A stretch of 64,000 nucleotides of DNA, taken from NCBI GenBank assembly GCA_030063045.1, contig JAQSEB010000010.1, forward strand, positions 1,543,501 through 1,607,500. Direction: 5' to 3'. Positions 1-12,300 of the stretch are shown in pieces. Under the pieces are notes generated by a model. It was not told where the DNA came from and ran no database searches. It saw only the letters and a list, made by a program, of their open reading frames with translations. Each line of letters opens with the position of its first letter. Position 1 is the stretch's first letter. Both the position numbers and the translations under genes were made by a program. Source of the stretch: Pratylenchus scribneri (taxonomy: Eukaryota > Nematoda > Chromadorea > Rhabditida > Pratylenchidae).

Positions 1-572
1 TTTCTTTCCGGAAAATGTGTTTTGCCCCATTTCTTTCCAGAAAATGTATTTTGCCCCATTTCTTTCCGGAAAATGTATTTTGCCCCATTTCTTTCCGGAA
101 AATGTATTTTGCCCCATTTCTTTCCGGAAAATGTGTTTTGCCCCATTTCTTTCCGGAAAGATGTATTTTGCCCTTTTTCTTTCCGGTAAATGTGTTTTGC
201 CCCATTTCTTTCCAAAAAATGTGTTTTACCCCATTTCTTTCCGGAAAATGTGTTTTGCCCCATTTCTTTCCAAAAAATGTGTTTTACCCCATTTCTTTCC
301 GGAAAATGTGTTTTGCCCCATTTCTTTCCAAAAAATGTGTTTTACCCCATTTCTTTCCAAAAAATGTGTTTTACCCCATTTCTTTCCGGAAAATGTGTTT
401 TGCACTTTTGTTTCCGGAAAATATATTTTGCCCCATTTCTTTCCGGAAAATGTGTTTTGCCCCATTTCTTTCCGGAAAATGTATTTTGCCCCAAAAATGT
501 GTTTTGCACTTTTCTTTCCGGAAGATGTATTTTTGCCCCATTTAATTCCGGAAAATATATTTCATTCTGGTT
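1..572. repeat. 29-bp satellite array (array 1), truncated by window edge
   Basis: About twenty tandem copies of a 29-bp unit, here in the orientation that reads CATTTCTTTCCGGAAAATGT. Each unit carries the palindrome TTTCCGGAAA. Units differ by substitutions (ccggaa/ccaaaa, tgtg/tgta) and by single-base length changes. No unit carries a stop codon in several frames, so long meaningless reading frames result. The same unit forms arrays at 37.6-38.3 kb, 42.8-43.6 kb and 44.9-45.2 kb. The array continues off the left edge. Confidence 0.95.
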
Positions 573-663
573 CTGGAATTTTTTTTTGTCTAATTGTATT
601 TCATGAATGGATGCAAATAATTCACATAAATCATAAATAACAAATCTGATGGAAAATACCTAC

Positions 664-3600
664 CTCTTTAACATTGAATGGCCCTTTTGGCAGTTGTCCT
701 TGTCCCTCTTCCTTGGATGATTTTGTTGGTTTTTCCATCTCCTTTTTATCAATTTTCTCCTCTTCAATTTCCTCTTTGTTATTTTCTTCAATGCTAAATT
801 TATCCATTTGGCTTTGTTGTGCCTCCTTTCCCTCGCCAATTTCCAATGGCCCATATTCTTGCTGTTGTTGATGGTGAATAATTTCCTCGTTGCCAATGTA
901 ATGATGATTATTTTGTTTGACGGCTGCTTCCGTGTCCGACATTTCCATATCCGAATCATTTTCCTGAAAAATCATAAAAATATATTTTAATAAATTTAAG
1001 AATAAAATTTAAAATAATCAATATTAAATTCATTTAACAATTTTTCTATTATTTAATTCGATCCCAAAAAAAATTCAAGGTCCTTAAAATGGAAATAAAT
1101 TTTTAAAACTAATTCCATTTTGTATAAAAAATAGAAATTCAATAATATATATTTTTACCATTTGAGCTGGTGGCTTTGGCCCATATTCCTCCGGCTCTTC
1201 CTCCTCCTCCTCTTTGGCATTTTCATCCGGCTGTTTCCATTGTTCTTCAACCTTTTCCTCCTTCTTCATCGGCTCATCATCTTCTTCTTCCTGTTTCACA
1301 TTGTTTGTGCGTGCCAAAATTCGATTTCGCATTTCATCTTCCTCCTCTTTTGCCTTTCTCTCTTCATTTCCATTCCCATCCAATTCCAATTTTGATGATC
1401 TTCGCGAATATTGCGATGAATTGGAAGAGGCCCTCGTTGAGGATGAATGTGATCTGGATCTGGATGATGATGAGGAGGAGGATGTGACGGATGGAGAGCG
1501 TCCTCTTCGCCGATTATTACTGCTACGGCCTCCACCGCCTCGTCGACCACGCCGGTGGCCCATATCCCGTGTCAATGTGCTGCGCGATGAAGATCGGGAT
1601 CGGCTACGGCTACGTGAATATGACGAGGAACGGCTGCGGCGCCGTTGACGTTTCCGAACGGGACTTGGGCTTCGATGTCTCTTTCGCTAAATAAAAAAAA
1701 ATTAATTTTATTATGGATTTATTATTTAGTTGTTGAAATAATTATTATAATGGCTTGTGGCTTTAAGGGTTTGTCCTACATTAATAAACCATTATATCTT
1801 GTTTGGTCAAAAATCAAAGGGTTTTAAACCGCTTAAATCCATTTGGTTTTTTTTGGTTCAAAGCTAAGTTTTTACTAGTCAGGCCAAAATTAAAGAGTAT
1901 TAAACGGCTTATTAAACCCATTTTGGTTTCTTGGTTCAAAACTAAGTTTTACTTGTTAGATCAAAATTAAAGGGTTTTAAAACCGCTTATTAAATCCATT
2001 TAGGTTCAAAACTTATTTAAAATTGGTTAAATAACGAAGCCACGATTTCCATTTTTTTATTATTCATTTTACGGTGAATTTACCTGAATAATTTCCCTCC
2101 GCCTGCTGCTGGACGTCTTTGGCGGTTTCCAACGCTTCTTCTCTTTTCGGCTTTCCTTCTTCACTTCCTTTCGCTTCTTCTCTTCCTTTTTCACCGGAAT
2201 TGACTGATTTGCTCCTTTTTTGACTGATTTCAGCTGCGCTTCCAGGAATTTTTTGCGCTTCAATTGTTTTTGATCAACATTTTCTGCGCCAGTGCCATTC
2301 TCCGCTGTTCCTCCTCCCGTCTCGCCCGAAATTGCCATTTGTTGTTGGGCATTTTCCGTTGCCTGATTTTGTAACATTTCCATATCGGCTGGACTGTAAT
2401 AAACACTTTGCTGCTCCAAACTCAACGGATGGAACATCTGTGATTTGAAGGGGAAAATTCAATTATTTTTGGGAATAAAATACCAAATTGATTAGTGACT
2501 AAACGAATAATTTTTGTAGCTGGTTTTTTGGTTTGAATTATTGTATTCTGGCTAGAAAAGTACTGTAGAATGTATAAAATAGCATAAAATTAACCATCAA
2601 GCCCGATAAAAAATACCCTCCTCGGGGCGGGTTCGAACCCGAGACCCCAAATTTTGCAAAAGCGAAGGATCCCCCTTTAGTAAATTATTAAAAAATTTTT
2701 TTGGTCCGAAATGTCCTGTGGAATGCATAAAATTAACTACTAGGCCCGTTAAAAATACTTCCACTGAGTGGATTCGAACTCGAGACCCTTAAAGTGAAGA
2801 GTCCGTGCCTCATTGGACTGAAAATTTTCAAATTTTTTTTGCTAAAAAAATCTTCTTCAGAAACCGCAATCTAACTAAGCCTAGCCCCAATCCTGGAACT
2901 AATAGCCATAATTTTTTGGGTTTAAAACCAAAAGACAAACATGATAATTTCCGCTGTCTGCCGCCGTCACCATCTGCTTTTGCTTGACTTGCTGTTGTTG
3001 TTGATGGTAAAAAATGCGAGCCTGCTCTTTGTAATACTTTTTCCATTGTTTCCATTCGGATGCCGAAATTGGGGTGACCCCATCCGATGCAATGTGAATC
3101 AATTTTTTCCCATCTCGATCAGTGGGAATCACAAAATTGCCAAAACTGTCCTTTGGGATAACCGGCACTCCTAAAAACAAAATTTCATATATAAATGTTT
3201 TCATTTTTATAAATCAAACCTTCAAATGTGAGTGCAGGAATTGGGCAATTATTCTCGTCAAGAGGAAAAATATATGCGCCCGCTTTATCCACAGGAAATA
3301 TTGGTTTATCTAAAAAATAATTTTGAAAAATTTTTGGGTTTTCAAAGTTAAGATTTTCAAATTTTTATGTTACCAAAGTTAAGGTTTTTCGTTTTTCAAA
3401 TTTTTAAATTCTATCTAGAAACCGTCTTTATCGCTGGGCACAATCGGTTTGTTCATTTCATTCCTCGGGAAGATTGGCTCATCACTGTCATCTTAAAATA
3501 GCACAAATTATCGATTGTCATAATTTAATTCGGGTAACTTACCAACGGGAAAGGTCAAATCGCCTTTTGCCGGGTCATACGGAAATATCGGCTTTCCTCT

Positions 3601-4036
3601 ATCATCCACCGGGAAGAATGGCAAACCCTTCTCATCTTTTGGCAACACAAATAATCCTTGTTCATTTTTGGGAAATATCTTAAGTAAAAAATGTTTTAAA
3701 TCAATCAAAGCTATTTAAAAATAATACCGGTCGCCCGTTGTGATCAAATTTGATTCCAAATCTTTCCACATTTCGCAGTTTATCCGTCTTATCATCCCTC
3801 TTCTTCTTCTTTGCAGCATTTGGTTGCTCAGCATTTGGCATAAATGTGCCACTTTTCTCGTCATAAACATACCAATATCCGTTTCCATCCAAGCAACATT
3901 GTTTGCCAGTTTCCGCATTTTTATAATATCGGAAGCCTTCATGCTCGCAAACGAACTCAAGGCCTTGCAAATTTCCAACAATGTTTAAATTTGTAGTCGT
4001 AGTTTCTGCTGCCGCCACAGTCGTTTCAGCACTCAT
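664..4036 (-). CDS. RS-domain nuclear protein with tandem Pro-x-Phe-Pro-x-Asp repeats (3' end outside window)
   Basis: Multi-exon gene with ATG at 4036. Exons read as 3728-4036, 3543-3678, 3423-3491, 3220-3309, 2941-3170, 2084-2437, 1159-1686 and 664-963, all bounded by GT-AG. The start encodes an aromatic, Gly/Tyr-rich block (YWYVYDEKSGTF), weakly like an OCRE or WW-type module. About ten short repeats of the form P-x-F-P-x-D-x-x-G follow, then a polyQ stretch. A Lys/Glu-rich charged segment precedes a classic RS domain (SRSRSRSRSSSRS) and RGRRGGGGR. The end is very acidic (EEEEEEPEEYGPKPP). An RS domain suggests a splicing-related nuclear role; that is inference. I do not recognise the orthologue. 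The exon at 664-963 ends in a good donor (GTAGGT), so the gene probably continues left, past or through the satellite; read-through would stop at 631. Confidence 0.75.
1745..2035. repeat. MITE-like element fragments (GGTTTAAA family) in an intron
   Basis: Intron between the RS exon and the charged exon. It holds two or three tandem copies of a segment reading roughly 'ttggtcaaaaatcaaagggttttaaaccgctt...ggttcaaaactaagtttt'. The same phrases occur at 7.4, 16.8, 23.6 and 53.7 kb, where they lie inside inverted-repeat elements. Confidence 0.6.
2525..2815 (-). repeat. Two tandem tRNA-derived SINE copies
   Basis: The first copy (about 2525-2690) has the palindromic B-box arm GCGGGTTCGAACCCGAGACC. 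The tail characters are GTAGAATGTATAAAAT and the GCCCGATAAAAAATACC block. The second, shorter copy (about 2705-2815) has GTGGATTCGAACTCGAGACC. Both lie in an intron of the RS-domain gene, in the orientation opposite to tRNA sense. Confidence 0.75.
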
Positions 4037-5142
4037 AATTCTCAGCCGGGTGGTTCAGCAGTACCTTAATTTCCGTTATATAATTGTGGAAAAGTGTGGG
4101 GAAAACCGCTTTTAATCAATAACAACGACAATGTTGTATGTTTTCTGAATGAGTTCTTCATATCCTTTTAGCCTATGTGAGTTAAAAAGGTTTTGCAATT
4201 TTTACTAGGAAAATATTAATAAAATTTAAATGGCAAATACATTCACCAACCTCACAGTCTTTTTTATTGTGAATATCGGTCCTCTGATGAACTTTGAAAT
4301 TGAATATATAATTTCCTCTATGATTGACCAAAATATCGGTTTTTTTTAATGGAATGACAATTGATGTAAAATCTAAAAAAAACATCATTTATAAAAACTT
4401 TTTTAATGAATTAAATCAATATTTTTGTCATGGAAGTTTATATCCGATCCGAGTGCTTTTTTGCCATTTAAGATTTGATTTAGTCGTATATCGATCGATA
4501 AAGGTAATCGTTATCGCCGGCGGGGCTCGTTGCTCATTCTCGATTCTCGGATTTTCCATTTTTGGCTTCATCTTCATCCCCAATTTTTATTTTTTTGTAA
4601 ATCTTATATGAAAATAAATAAATATGAAATAGAATGTTGTAAAAAGAGGATAAGATATGAAGAAAAAGAGAGTGTGATGAATTAAAGAGTAATAAAAAGA
4701 AAAAGAAAAGCCAATCAATAAATCAACGCTTACGCTACAGTATTTTAATCTAACAAAGCCACGATGCTAGCATAGCAATCTTTCCAATTCCAAACCGGTT
4801 TTCGGCAATTAACAGGGATTAAACCAAAAAACTAATGATGGTTTCGTATTTAACATGTTGGGAAATACCTTTAATCATTTTCAAAACAAGAAACAACTTC
4901 TAATAAATGTTAAACTAGTAATTATGAATAAACCCGATTTATTTACGACTTTTTGGTGACACTTAAACAAGCACTAGAGTCACAAATGTCGTCGGTCGTT
5001 AAAATTATATAATTAATCCACACTCACCTCACACCCCAAGTTTTATTTCCCTTTTACATTTCGAAACAATTATCATTATTCATTACAATTTAACGATTCA
5101 GAGTATCATCTATAAATTCAATTCAAATAAAAACAACAATCA
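4037..5142. other. Divergent intergenic region
   Basis: About 1.1 kb of AT-rich DNA between the 5' end of the RS-domain gene (-) and the next gene (+). It should hold both promoters. No convincing coding exon, RNA gene or repeat array was seen. Confidence 0.5.
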
Positions 5143-5865
5143 ATGTCCGAGAGAGGCCAAAGAGAAAGAGTTCGCAAATTTAGCACTAAATATAGAGGTC
5201 GTTCAAGATCGGTTGGCCGCAGAATGATGGAACAAGCAGAAGATGAAGGTAAGCAGCAGAAAAACAATTAACAAAAGACAAACACATTTTTCAGATCAGA
5301 AACCATCCAAACAATGGCAAAAGGCAAATGCATCAGAATACTTTGCGGAATTTGGTCGTGATCTTTGGGTAGAGCAGAAGTTGAGCGATTTGAGTGATAA
5401 AGAATTCGACTTTCTCTACAGAGGTTGGAATGGACTAATTTTATTAATTTTAAATATTCAATTTTTTAGTTGGTCCTGAAGATGTCTACATTGATGGTAA
5501 ATTAATCATAAAGGAATTTCTGACTAAAAATGATTTTATTTAGATCCAGAAGGGCCGCCACCCGCCAATTATTGCAGTGGGCTTTTTCAAGCAGGAGGAA
5601 TATCAAAAGCTTATTTCCATATGAAAGCGTTGGCAGCAGCCCAAAAGGCACAATCAACAAGTCAGCAACAGGGAAATGACGACGGTGAGAAGCAGGAAAA
5701 TGACGACAGTGAGCAGCAGGGAAATGATGATGGTGGTCAGTTTATGAGTTTTTTTTTGCCATTTATAAAGTTCAAAGTTTAGATGGCCAAAAGAATGGGA
5801 AGAATGATGTCAAAGAAGTTATGATTGCTCCGCTTAGCGATGATGAAAATACCGAGGAAATTTAA
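5143..5865 (+). CDS. Small acidic protein of unknown function
   Basis: Five exons. Every intron interrupts a codon after its first base (phase 1), mostly at an Asp or Glu-Asp junction. The basic start contains KYRGRSRSVGRR. A conserved-looking core follows (KQWQKANASEYFAEFGRDLW, then LSDKEFDFLYR and DDPEGPPPANYCSGLF). Next comes an Ala/Gln-rich stretch, three short QGNDDG-like repeats and an acidic tail ending DDENTEEI. No signal peptide, membrane segment or familiar enzyme motif is visible. I do not recognise the family. The start is the first in-frame ATG after a promoter-like AT-rich stretch, and the stop follows DENTEEI. The next gene starts 457 bp downstream on the same strand. Confidence 0.7.
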
Positions 5866-6322
5866 ACACTTTTGATGATTGAATTAATGTCTTTTTTTGA
5901 ACAAATTTAAATGATTAACATTTTTTGATTATTAAACCAACAAACCAGCCCAATTTGCTTTTTTTTTTGTTTTGAATAAATTTTAACAAAGATTTATATA
6001 TGAACATTCTTTTTACATTTGTATTTGTACTGCAATATTTGTGTATGTGATATTTATGATGAGAATGCCGCCGACGAGAATATTCAATTCTTTTTTTAGA
6101 CAAAATTAAATAATTTTACATTTAAAATTTATTTTTTATGGATTATGGTGCTAGAAGCTAGATAGCCTAGTAGCACTCTTCGCCTAAAAAACAAATTATT
6201 AAAATGGGTTTTCGAGAATTTATGGATTAAACCAAAAAAAACCAAACTGTTTTTGGATTTAGGGAAAAACCTTAAGTCGGTTTAAAAGACATTTTCGGAA
6301 CGTTCAAACACAGTATTTTTAG
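5866..6322. other. Intergenic region with repeat fragment
   Basis: AT-rich spacer between two same-strand genes. About 6205-6290 resembles the GGTTTAAA/'aaaccttaagtcggttt' MITE-like family. Nothing else was recognised. Confidence 0.45.
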
Positions 6323-9300
6323 ATGGAAAATACAAATAAAGACGATGAAAATGAAAGAGATCAACCGGATGCCGAACCTTTAACGCCCACAACCATTCCT
6401 TCAAATGTTTACGAGTATTTTCAATCCGTTGAAGAAGGTAAGTAAAACGCATCAAATAAAAGAACAAATAAAATGAATTCATAGGAAAGTTTCCATTCTT
6501 CAACAACACCCAAGTGCATGTTTCGGCAATGCGAAATGAAAGTGGCGAAACACTGTTGATAACCGCCGCCCGGCTTGGCCATTTGGAAATTGTTGAGAGA
6601 CTCGTCGCCGACATTGACATTGAAGAGACCGACAATGACGGGTGGACGGCACTGTTGAATGCGGCACAGCAGGGGCATGCGAAAATTGCGAGGACATTGT
6701 TGGCAGCCGGTGCCCTAGTGGACAATGCTGATTTAGTAAATATTTTAATTACTAATTTATTTTAATTAAAATTAATTAAAATAGATGGGATGGACGCCAT
6801 TGCTATGGGCTTGTTACAAAAATCGATTGGATGTAGTGGAAGTGCTTTTTGAATACAAAGCCCATATAAATATTATTGACGAGGACGGCCTAACACCGCT
6901 TATTATCGCTTCAGGTTTTTAATTTTATTGTTTTATTTTGTTCAAAATTTACAAAAATAAAAAGGAGGAGGACCCTTTTCGGCATTTTTGGAAACAATTT
7001 TTTGGTAAAATGTAAAATCTATCTTTACGGACTCTAGCCAGACCTAAACCTTAAGAGCTAGATATCAAAACTTAAGGTCTCTCCCTGCTCCCTCTTTTAA
7101 TTTTGCAAAATTCTGCACTTAAACTTTTAAATTTCCTTAATTTAAATATTTTTTATAGGAAGAGGTTTTACCGAACTTGTCACCAAACTTTTGGCAATGG
7201 GCGCCCAGGTGAACACTAGCGATAAATTTGGAACGACCGCACTGATTTGGGCCGCTCGTAAAGGGTACACACAAATTGTGGAGGATTTAATGAACTATGG
7301 AGCGGAGTTGGATGCCGTTGGAATGCATGGTAATTTAAATATATTTAAAATGGCGAGAAAATTGTTATAGTTTCCTAAACTCTATACCCATTCGATAGAT
7401 CTCATCAAGACGCGTCGATTGGTATATAATTTGTCATGGTTTTTGGTTCAAAACCTATTTTAAAATTGGTTTAACTTAAGTGAAATCATTATCACTGATG
7501 CATCTCTTGATGAGATCTATCTATTGGAATATGGTTTGGGGTCTAGGCTGAGCCAATGAACCGTCAGTATTTTAAATATTTACCTTTTTCATAAATATTT
7601 AACAATTATAATTTAGCAAGCAGTGCATTGATGTTGGCCACTCGTGGGAATCACATTAAAATTGTTGAACTTTTGCTGGCCCGCGATCCGAATGTGAACA
7701 TTATGGATTATAATGGACTTTCGGCACTAGGTTTTTCAGTTTTATTTTCTTATTCTATTTTAAATATTTTCAGGAATTGCCGCCAGAGAAGGTAACCAAA
7801 AATTTAATATTAAAATTTCTCTCTGCCCAGGATACACGGAAATTGCTGAAATTCTACTTCAATCCGGTGCATATGTGAACACCGTGGACCGATTTGGTAA
7901 TTCAATATTGGCCAGTGCAGTGCGGTCAGGCAATATCCATTTGGTTAGTCAAATTTAAAAATTTTATGATTTTAGCTGAATGGGTTATCCATCCCCTTGG
8001 AAAATTTAAGTCTCGGGTTCGAATCCGCTTGGAGGAAGTTAATTTTTCCCGACTTTAATAAACAATTTTAGTATTTTTGTACATATTTTACAGTTCATTT
8101 TTAGTCAAAAAGAAATTTTTCTTGAAAATTTTGGACCCAAAAGGGGCCCTTCATTTTTTTAAATTTAGGTCTCGCGTCTCGGGTTCGAATCCACCTATAG
8201 GACAATAATTTTTTCGGGCTTAATAACCACTTTTACACATTAAAATGAAACACAATATTTCGAACCAAAAATAATTTACATTTTACAAAAAATGCACTAG
8301 TTTTTACCACCTTTTCCTCTAAACGAACTTAAGGTTTTTTTTTAATTTTAAGGTTCGAATGCTCCTGGAAAAACATGCGGATGTGAATGCCAAAGATTCC
8401 GAGGGCAGAACACCGCTCCATCTGGCCATTGACAAAGCATATACAGGTTACGAAAATTCAAATAAAAAATATTAAAATATTAATTTAAATATTTTAAGAC
8501 ATTATTTTGGCCTTACTTGAAAAGAAGCCAAACCTTGAACTGAAGAACCGGGATGGCGACACTGCCCTGATTAGAGCCGTAATATTGCCAAATTTTATTT
8601 GTAATTTTGAACATTTTTTATTGGTTAGGTCAAGAATCGTGATGTACAAATTGCGCAATTGCTTGTCAGGTAAATTTTCACATTATTGTTTTATCTTGGA
8701 CTATTAGTTCGATTAATTCTTTTTTGTTAGAATTACCGTAAAATTTGTAAAAATGCATAAAAATGACAACCAAGCCAGGAAAAAAATACCTTCCTCTGGG
8801 CGGATTCGAACTCGAGACCCCCAAATTTTTCAAAACTTTAAGATCCCCCGCGGAGTCAAAAATTGTTAAAATTTTTTGATAATCTTATAAAGCATATCTA
8901 GCCCTAATCTACCTGAAATAATACAAAAATTTGAAAATTTTTGACTCAAAATAGGGACCTTCATTTATATGTAAAATTTAGGTCTCGGGTTCGAATCCGC
9001 TCCGAGGAAGGTATTTTTTCCAGCCTTGGTTGTCATTTTTATGCACATTTTTACATTCTACAGCACATTTCTAGTCGAAACTGATTAATTAGAATTATAA
9101 ATTATTTAATTTTTTCCAATTTTTATTTCAGTATGGGCGCAAAATTGGGAGCCACAGACAATGCCGGCGATAATTGTTAGTTTTTAATTCAAATCAAAAT
9201 TTATAACAAATACAATTTTAGCCCTTCATCTTGCCATCCGTGCACGTTCCCGTCGTCTTACACAAATTCTTTTGGTGAACCCTTCGGACTCTAAACTCCT

Positions 9301-12300
9301 TTACCGGCCAAATAAAATGAATGAAACGCCGTATTCAATTGGTAAAAATTTTTGTTTAATTATTTAAAAAAATTATTTAATAAATTTAAAATAAATTATT
9401 TATTTTTAAGACCAAGAATCCCAGCAACCAATTTTGCCAACAATTTTTGGCCCAATTGGAACAGATGTTGATTTGAAGAGTCTTTTGGGCTTTGAATCAT
9501 ACAGCGATGTTTGCTTTTTTTAATCATTTTTATTATTTATTTTTTTTCTAGGTACTCGCTGACGTCGTTTGCGAGCCAAATTTGTCTCTGCCTTTGACCA
9601 TTGGATTGTATGCAAAATGGGGCTCCGGCAAATCGCTTCTTCTTCCTCGAATCCGTGACTCAATGGCCGCATTCTCGCGCACTTGGCTTGATGGAATTGA
9701 GGTGATTTTTTTAGCGCATATAAAATATTTTTGAAAAAAATTGAATTTATTTAGTAATTTTTGGCCTTAAAATGTTTTTAGAAAGTTTTATGAGGTTAAA
9801 GAATAAAATTTGGAATTGGTTTTGAACTCTGCTCACACCAAATGGTTTAAAAACCTATCGCATTATTTGATTATTACTTTGATTTTGGAGTTAATCCCAA
9901 TTTATAAAAGATTTATATCAAATTATTCTTCAACTAAATTTTTTGGCTTCAGTTTCTCTCTTTTACACTTGTAAAAGTGCTTAAATAATTATTTTCCCTT
10001 TTTGAATTTTTTAATTTTTAAACCGGTTTTTGAACTATTTGACATGAGTTAAAAACCAATACTAAATTCAAATATCTTACTTTTACTTCAAAAATTTCAC
10101 TAATAGGGATTTTAAGGCAAAAAAATATTTTAAAAAATTTTTCCAAAAAAATATGATATTAAAAATAGAGAATTAACGTATTTTTTCATTTGCAGCTGGA
10201 ATGGAGTTGGACTTTGTTGATGATCGCCTTCCTCATTTGCTCTTTGCTAATTCTGCCAACCGCCGCCATTTTCTCAATTTTTCAACCGGACGATGGCCAA
10301 CAACAACAATTGATTGTCCCAATTGGAATGTGGACGAGCGCATTTCTCCTCTTCCTTTGCACATATGGATTAATTTATTACGGAAGCGAGGTTTGAATTT
10401 ATTTATTAATAATTTATTTAAACAAAAAAATGCAATTAAAATCTGCTAAGTATTTTTTGTTCGTCGAAATACTGTATTTCGTTTAGAAATTTACTGTAGA
10501 ATGATGAATAAAAGTTACAACCATTCCCGAAAAATTACCCTCCTCGGAGCGGATTCGAATCCGAGACCTAAATTTTGCAAAAAGGGAAGGATCCATTTTG
10601 GGTCAGAATTTTCAAAAAAATTTTTTAGAATTTTTTATAAACACAAGGCTTAAAAATCTGCAAAAGTACCTATCCTACAAGCCGAAAAAATATATTACTC
10701 TAATAAGGGGATTCGAACCTGAGACCCCTAAATTTTGCAAAAGTGAAGAGTTTTCTCTTCGACTTTTATAAAATATTTTTTACTCAAAAATTTGTTAGGT
10801 TCGCCTTTGGAATGGTTCAATTTCGACGGCTCGAATGTTGGCACGAACAATTGCCCGCCTTAAGCTGATGATCTCCATTTTAACGCTGAACACTCCAATT
10901 CGGACGGAAAAGGAAATCAGCGAGAAAAAGTTGGCAAAAATAATTTTAAAAAATAATTTAAATTTTAGGATGATTTCCCCTGTGGGCTTTCTTTTTGCCG
11001 ACAATCATCGACTTTCATTCATTGGTGGCGAACAGGCGCTGGCCAATATCATTCAATCATTGTTCATTTCGGCTGAAGGTTGGTAAATAATTAGAAGTCG
11101 ATTGTTAGGTTTTGACCTCTATTTTTAGGCCTAAGTATCAAATTTGATGAGAAAAACAAAAAAAAAATAATGTTTTTGAGCATTTATTTTATGTTTTTGA
11201 CACAATTTTGACCATTTTTTTACCTATTTTGATCTTTTTTGAGGGAAGATTTCATTAAAAAATGCAATAAAAACCAAAAATTATCTAATTTTGAGGTTGC
11301 CGAAACCAATTTTTTGGCAAATTTCAAAACTTAAATAAGAGGCATCCTTTATTAATAATTTTTATTCATTCACATTCAAAACACTATGGCGGTATTTATT
11401 TATTTATTTCATTTTTTGACTTTTTTTTCTGATCTATTTTGCACAAAAAAATGCACTAAAAAACCAATCAGCTATTTTGCACTCCAATAAACCAATTTTT
11501 TGGCAAATTTCACAAAAAATTACGACCAAAAATCCACCCTAAGTAATTTAATTTTATTCACATTTTGCAGAACATTACGGCACAATGGCCATTCGCCTGT
11601 TCACCGCATTCAAATCACCCACCCATCATCCACAAACACAACAATATAGCGGCGGCGGCACTTCCCGCCTCCAAAATGTTTGCGGAATTCCAATTCTACT
11701 GCTCCTCCTCACTGCGCCCATTTCAATCGCCGTTGCCTCCCTCCTTTTCATTCAACAACAACAGCTGGCCGCCTCCGTCTTTTTGGCACTTTCCATCATT
11801 TCCGGCACAGCAATGTTCTATTTGCTGAGTATCCGGCTTTTTATTAATTTGGTAAAATTTACACAAATAAAATTAAAATAATTTAATTAATTTTAGCCAA
11901 AAAGACGAATTGCAAAAATTAAAAATAAATTGCATTTGATTTCATTTGAGAGAATGTTACAAAAGTTGCAAAAAGAAGTGGATTTATTGGTCGCATTGGT
12001 TGGTTTTGTTTTGCACAATTTTTATTTAAATTTTTTATTTAGTTTTTATTTAATTTTGTATTTAATTTTATTTAAATTTTTATTTAATTTTTATTTAAAT
12101 TTTCAATTTAATTTATTTAGGTTTCCACCCTTGACGCATTCACCAATAGTCAAACCAGGTAATTATTAAATTAAATAATTTTAATTAATTATTTTTTGCC
12201 AGATTTGTGGTAATGGTGGATGGGTTGGACAGTTGTGAACAAAATAAAATGGTTCAATTGTTGGATGTAAGTCATTTATACGGATTTTTAGGTCATAAAT

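Noticed and set aside
15..640. Long reading frames (up to about 207 codons) on both strands at the left edge
   Set aside because: They are stop-free passages through the 29-bp satellite. The peptides are just the three frames of the unit repeated ([20 protein letters not shown] pattern).
1170..1648. Plus-strand frames rich in Ser/Leu/Arg
   Set aside because: Antisense shadows of the RS-domain exon on the minus strand.
11930..12169. Open frame rich in Leu/Phe/Asn
   Set aside because: Only its first part ([20 protein letters not shown]) is a Kidins220 exon; the rest is an AT-rich intron translated.
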